NCBI GenBank assembly: GCA_964468655.1
Contig: CAYXUG010000027.1
Coordinates: forward strand, 1-27,661
Source: CAYXUG01 sp964468655
GTDB lineage: Bacteria; Fidelibacterota; Marinisomatia; Marinisomatales; CAYXUG01
Reading direction: 5' to 3'
Length of the DNA stretch: 27,661 nt
Position numbers and translations under genes: made by a program. The notes under the pieces were generated by a model that had not been told where the DNA came from, searched no databases, and saw only the letters and a list, made by a program, of their open reading frames with translations. Below are positions 24,451 through 27,661 of the stretch, piece by piece (positions within the stretch are counted from its first letter, which is position 1; each line of letters starts with the position of its first letter).

Positions 24451-24467
24451 TTTCCTTATTAAGGAAA
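24451..24467. promoter_or_regulatory. 17-bp palindrome between divergent genes
   Basis: TTTCCTTA-T-TAAGGAAA is a perfect inverted repeat with a single central base, in the 145-bp gap between the TerB-like and metallophosphoesterase start codons. A symmetric site in a divergent promoter region suggests an operator serving one or both genes. No regulator gene is adjacent, so the binding protein is unknown. Confidence 0.35.
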
Positions 24468-24538
24468 TAAAATGATTGATTGAACATGGCAATAAGGATT
24501 TGTAAATTTTAAAAAATATTTTAAAAGACTTAGATGAA

Positions 24539-25312
24539 ATGAAAAATAAAACATTTGCCATATTAACAGATATACATGGGAATCTTGCTTCCCTAAAAGT
24601 AGCGCTTGAATGTATTGAGAAAAGGAATGTTGATCAGATTATTAATCTTGGGGATTCGTTATCCTTGGGACCAGCCCCCAAAGAAATATTAAAAATTCTG
24701 ATGGAATTGAAAAATTGTATTTTTGTACGGGGGAATCATGATCGCTATCTTTTGGAGCATCTGTGGGAACATGAATCGCCTTCATTGGAGGGGATGAGCC
24801 CTGATGACCCCGTCTGCCAGGGAATTGTTCAGCATGAAAGATGGACATTCGATCAAATCGGTCAGGAAGGTATAGACTTCATCAAAAAAATGGCTATATC
24901 TCATCGTGAGAAAGTGAATACAACTTTGGTTGAATTTTCCCATGCGTGGTATGAGCGCGATGATCAAGTGCCGACTTTGGAAGAAGCAATCACCTGGCGG
25001 AATCATGTGAAAATGAGATATCCGGAAATCAAACTTTTTCTTTTTATCCATGGACATACGCACTTGCCGAAAGTTGAAGAAAACGGCAATATCAAAGTAC
25101 TCTGTCAGGGAAGCACCGGTCTTCCATTTGATAAATTGAAAAAAGGCGCAATTGGATATTTAACGGTAGGTGATGAATATAACTGGGAAGTGGAACGATT
25201 TGATTATGACTGCCAGGCAACCATTGATCTTCTTGAAGAAAGAAAACCTCCATTCTATCGAAATCTTCAGAATACTGTGAAGTACGCGGAAATTCGAAAC
25301 GAAATTATTTAG
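24539..25312 (+). CDS. Calcineurin-like metallophosphoesterase (YfcE/MJ0936-type)
   Basis: Soluble two-metal phosphoesterase of unknown substrate. All family motifs are in order: DIHGN with Asp11 and His13, NLGDS with Asp39, GNHD at 65-68 (Asn66, His67), His135 in FSHAWY, and GHTH at 172-175. The 257-residue length and compact layout match the single-domain group that includes YfcE and MJ0936 (phosphodiesterases in vitro). The insert around 75-105 is longer than in the smallest members. There is no clear Shine-Dalgarno. The closest in-frame relative by motif could also be a diadenosine-tetraphosphatase-like enzyme; specificity is unresolved. Confidence 0.85.
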   Translation: MKNKTFAILTDIHGNLASLKVALECIEKRNVDQIINLGDSLSLGPAPKEILKILMELKNCIFVRGNHDRYLLEHLWEHESPSLEGMSPDDPVCQGIVQHERWTFDQIGQEGIDFIKKMAISHREKVNTTLVEFSHAWYERDDQVPTLEEAITWRNHVKMRYPEIKLFLFIHGHTHLPKVEENGNIKVLCQGSTGLPFDKLKKGAIGYLTVGDEYNWEVERFDYDCQATIDLLEERKPPFYRNLQNTVKYAEIRNEII

Positions 25313-25348
25313 TCTTCATTCACTTTTTCCCACACAGTAATTTCCACC

Positions 25349-26500
25349 ATGAAATATTTTGATTATTGCGCAACTACGCCTTTAGACCCGGAAGTCTGCA
25401 GATTTATAGATGAAATAAATAATAAATCGTTCGGCAATCCTTCCAGTATTCACCGGTTCGGGCAGAATGCCAAAAGTATCATTGAAATTTCCAGAAGGCA
25501 ATTGGCAAATGCGATTGGATGTAAACCACAGGAAATCATTTTTACCGGTAGCGGAACGGAAGCGAATAATATTGTGCTCTGGAATCTGGTTCAATCTGAA
25601 AAAAAGCACGTTGTTATATCTGAAATTGAACACCCTTCAATTTCTGATACTCTTAAAAAATTATCCGAATTTGGAGTAACATGTACTGCTGTGGGCGTTG
25701 AAACAGAGGGGAGAATAAATCCGGATGAAATTACCGAAGCGATTCAAGATGATACAGGACTTGTGTCTGTTATGGCAGCGAATAATGAAATCGGAACTAT
25801 CCAACCATTAGAAAAGATCGGGCAGATTTGTGAAGAAAAACAAATTCCTTTTCACTCAGATGCGGTACAGGCATTGGGAAAAATATCCGTTGATATTCGT
25901 GAAATGAAAGTGACAACACTAAGTTTTTCGGCTCACAAATTATACGGTCCCAAAGGTGTTGGAGCTCTTTTCGTTTTAGATCAACACGCCATGTTTCCGC
26001 TTGTTGTGGGTGGTGGTCAGGAACAGGGGCTGAGGGCAGGTACCGAAAATATAAGCGGCATCGGCGGTTTCGGACTTGCTGTTGAAATCGCAGAAAAAAA
26101 GATAGAAAAAGAGGCGGTGAGACTCAATGGGTTGAAAAATGATTTTTTATCTGATTTAAAATCAAAATCCATTGATTATACAATAAATGGTCATCAGGAA
26201 TTTTGTCTGCCGGGCGTTATCAGCATAACATTCCCCGGTATATCATCCGATGATCTATTAATGAATCTTGACTGTGAAGGATTTGCCGTATCCGGCGGTT
26301 CCGCCTGTGCTTCGGGAACTCCAAAGCCGTCAAAAGTGTTATCTGAAATTGGTCTATCTGATGAGCAAAATAAGCAAACGCTGCGAATATCATTCGGACG
26401 ATTTACATCTGAAAAAGATGTAAAAGAATTAGGCGAAATCATTACTGAAAAAGTAGATTTTCTTCTAGAAAAGAGACACAAAGAAAAATCGATAGCATGA
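25349..26500 (+). CDS. Cysteine desulfurase (NifS/IscS family)
   Basis: PLP enzyme that takes sulfur from cysteine as a persulfide for Fe-S cluster or thionucleoside synthesis. The PLP lysine is Lys197 in SAHKLYGPKG. His95 (EHPS), Asp171 and Gln174 (FHSDAVQA) complete the cofactor site. The catalytic Cys320 sits in GGSACASG. At 383 residues it fits the NifS/IscS-like class rather than the SufS class. Its stop overlaps the mnmA start by 4 bases (ATGA), the strongest hint that it supplies sulfur for tRNA U34 thiolation, as the YrvO-MnmA pair does in Bacillus. No IscU, IscA or Fdx gene is adjacent, which weakens an Isc-operon reading. Confidence 0.93.
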   Translation: MKYFDYCATTPLDPEVCRFIDEINNKSFGNPSSIHRFGQNAKSIIEISRRQLANAIGCKPQEIIFTGSGTEANNIVLWNLVQSEKKHVVISEIEHPSISDTLKKLSEFGVTCTAVGVETEGRINPDEITEAIQDDTGLVSVMAANNEIGTIQPLEKIGQICEEKQIPFHSDAVQALGKISVDIREMKVTTLSFSAHKLYGPKGVGALFVLDQHAMFPLVVGGGQEQGLRAGTENISGIGGFGLAVEIAEKKIEKEAVRLNGLKNDFLSDLKSKSIDYTINGHQEFCLPGVISITFPGISSDDLLMNLDCEGFAVSGGSACASGTPKPSKVLSEIGLSDEQNKQTLRISFGRFTSEKDVKELGEIITEKVDFLLEKRHKEKSIA

Positions 26501-27594
26501 ATAAGAAAAAAGTACTTGTCGCCATGTCCGGCGGAGTTGACAGCTCTGTTGCAATGTTAAAAATTGTTGAAGCCGGGTACGAAGCCATTGGCGTTACCAT
26601 GAAATTATGGGAATACAGAAGTTTTGATAACACCCCCGTTAATGATACTTACTGCTGTTCATTGGATGCTATCAATAACGCCAAACTTGTCTGCAGTAAA
26701 CTTGGGGTTCCCCATTATACTCTCGATTTCCAAAAGCATTTCAAAACAAAAGTCATTGATTATTTCGTTGATGAATACAAGTCTGGTCGAACGCCCAATC
26801 CATGCATCAGGTGTAATTCGGATGTGAGGTGGACTTCATTATTGGAAAAAGCGGATATGCTTGACGCCTATTGGATTGCCACCGGTCATTATGCGAAAAT
26901 TGATCACAGAAATGGCGGAACAACCATCAGAAAAGCAACTGATCCAAACAAGGATCAATCTTATGTGCTGTGGGCTGTCAGTCCTGAAGAATTGAAACGC
27001 ACCTTGTTTCCTTTGGGTGACATGAATAAGCAGGAAGTGAGGAAGATTGCATCAGATGCAGGCTTGGTAACAGCAGATATTTCTGATAGTCAGGAGTTAT
27101 GCTTTGTTCCCGATAACGATTACAGAAAATTACTTCACAGTTCAAACGGAAACGGTTCGGGAAAGGGTACCTTTAAAAATCAGGAAGGGAATGAGCTGGG
27201 TGAACATAAGGGAATCACCTATTATACTGTTGGACAGAGACGCGGGCTTGGGCTCTCTTATAAGGAACCTCTTTATGTGAGAAGTATTGAAGCCAAGGGT
27301 AACACTATAACCGTTGCGCCGAAGCGGAACATGTTTTTTTCATCCTGTATTTTGACAAATATAAATTGGCTGAGTGACCCAGAGGCAAAGGGGAATAAAG
27401 AAATCTCTGTTTTAATCCGGTACCATCACAGTGGAGTTAATTGTAAGATTACAGAATTAGTTGATGGTAAATTGAAAGTAGAATTTGACACACCTCAGTT
27501 TGCGGTTGCTCCCGGACAGTCCGCTGTTTTTTATGATGGAGATAAACTTCTCGGTGGCGGCATAATAGAAACCGGTGAACATGTTGAAAAGTGA
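26497..27594 (+). CDS. mnmA: tRNA-specific 2-thiouridylase MnmA
   Basis: ATP-dependent enzyme that installs sulfur at C2 of U34 in tRNA-Lys, -Glu and -Gln. The PP-loop SGGVDS lies at 11-16. The two redox-active cysteines are Cys103 in TPNPCIRCN and Cys202 in SDSQELCFVPD, the pair that forms and resolves the persulfide. ATGHYAK (128-134), DQSYVLWAV near 153-161 and VGQRRGLG in the central domain are also typical. The length of 365 is standard, and the C-terminal beta-barrel is present. ATGA overlap with the cysteine desulfurase indicates coupled translation. The gene ends 67 bases before the window edge. Confidence 0.96.
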   Translation: MNKKKVLVAMSGGVDSSVAMLKIVEAGYEAIGVTMKLWEYRSFDNTPVNDTYCCSLDAINNAKLVCSKLGVPHYTLDFQKHFKTKVIDYFVDEYKSGRTPNPCIRCNSDVRWTSLLEKADMLDAYWIATGHYAKIDHRNGGTTIRKATDPNKDQSYVLWAVSPEELKRTLFPLGDMNKQEVRKIASDAGLVTADISDSQELCFVPDNDYRKLLHSSNGNGSGKGTFKNQEGNELGEHKGITYYTVGQRRGLGLSYKEPLYVRSIEAKGNTITVAPKRNMFFSSCILTNINWLSDPEAKGNKEISVLIRYHHSGVNCKITELVDGKLKVEFDTPQFAVAPGQSAVFYDGDKLLGGGIIETGEHVEK

Positions 27595-27661
27595 ATGAAG
27601 GTCATTTGTGTAACCAGTCAGATGTTATGGGACAAAAAGAGCTAAAATAATAAGGGGGTAT
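27595..27661 (+). other. Short region after mnmA to the window edge
   Basis: Only a 16-codon frame follows the mnmA stop, too short to call. AAGGGGG near 27652-27658 could be the Shine-Dalgarno of a gene starting just outside the window. No terminator hairpin was seen. Confidence 0.25.

Overview
The window is about 27.7 kb of AT-rich, gene-dense bacterial chromosome from an organism I infer to be Gram-negative and of the FCB group, possibly Marinimicrobia (SAR406)-like. An outer membrane is implied by the secretin PilQ and a lipoprotein. The group guess rests on short signal peptides ending in 'FSQ' or 'CQ', on beta-rich C-terminal modules with a 'WNL...GYW' pattern, and on weak Shine-Dalgarno use. 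The taxonomic call is inference and nothing in the window proves it.

Left arm (1-4548, + strand): a glyoxylate-shunt pair, malate synthase (aceB) and isocitrate lyase (aceA). They sit behind a short promoter region packed with alternating TGTAAA/TTTACA half-sites. A secreted alpha/beta hydrolase abuts aceA. The two enzymes let the cell grow on acetate or fatty acids by bypassing the decarboxylating steps of the TCA cycle.

Centre (4606-21208, - strand): a nearly gap-free type IV pilus operon. In transcription order it reads pilA (pilin), pilT (retraction ATPase), pilV, pilW and a very large PilX-like protein (minor pilin cassette), pilM, pilN, pilO, a PilP-like protein (alignment complex), pilQ (secretin), a five-domain Ig-like lipoprotein, pilB (extension ATPase), pilC (platform) and pilD (prepilin peptidase). 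An LtaS/OpgB-type phosphotransferase lies at the 3' end. Many junctions are 4-bp ATGA overlaps. The unusual parts are the 695-residue PilX-like protein, the Ig-like lipoprotein between pilQ and pilB, a short secretin without AMIN domains, and a strongly structured leader before pilA. No PilY1 adhesin, PilF pilotin or two-component regulator is encoded here.

Right arm (21371-27661): a GNAT acetyltransferase and a small unknown protein (- strand), then housekeeping genes. These are an alpha/beta hydrolase overlapping rlmN (23S rRNA/tRNA A-methylation), a TerB-like protein, a metallophosphoesterase, and a cysteine desulfurase translationally coupled to mnmA (tRNA U34 2-thiolation). RNA modification is the common theme of this arm. 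No tRNA, rRNA, CRISPR array, insertion sequence or phage gene was seen, and no gene-free stretch exceeds 300 bases.
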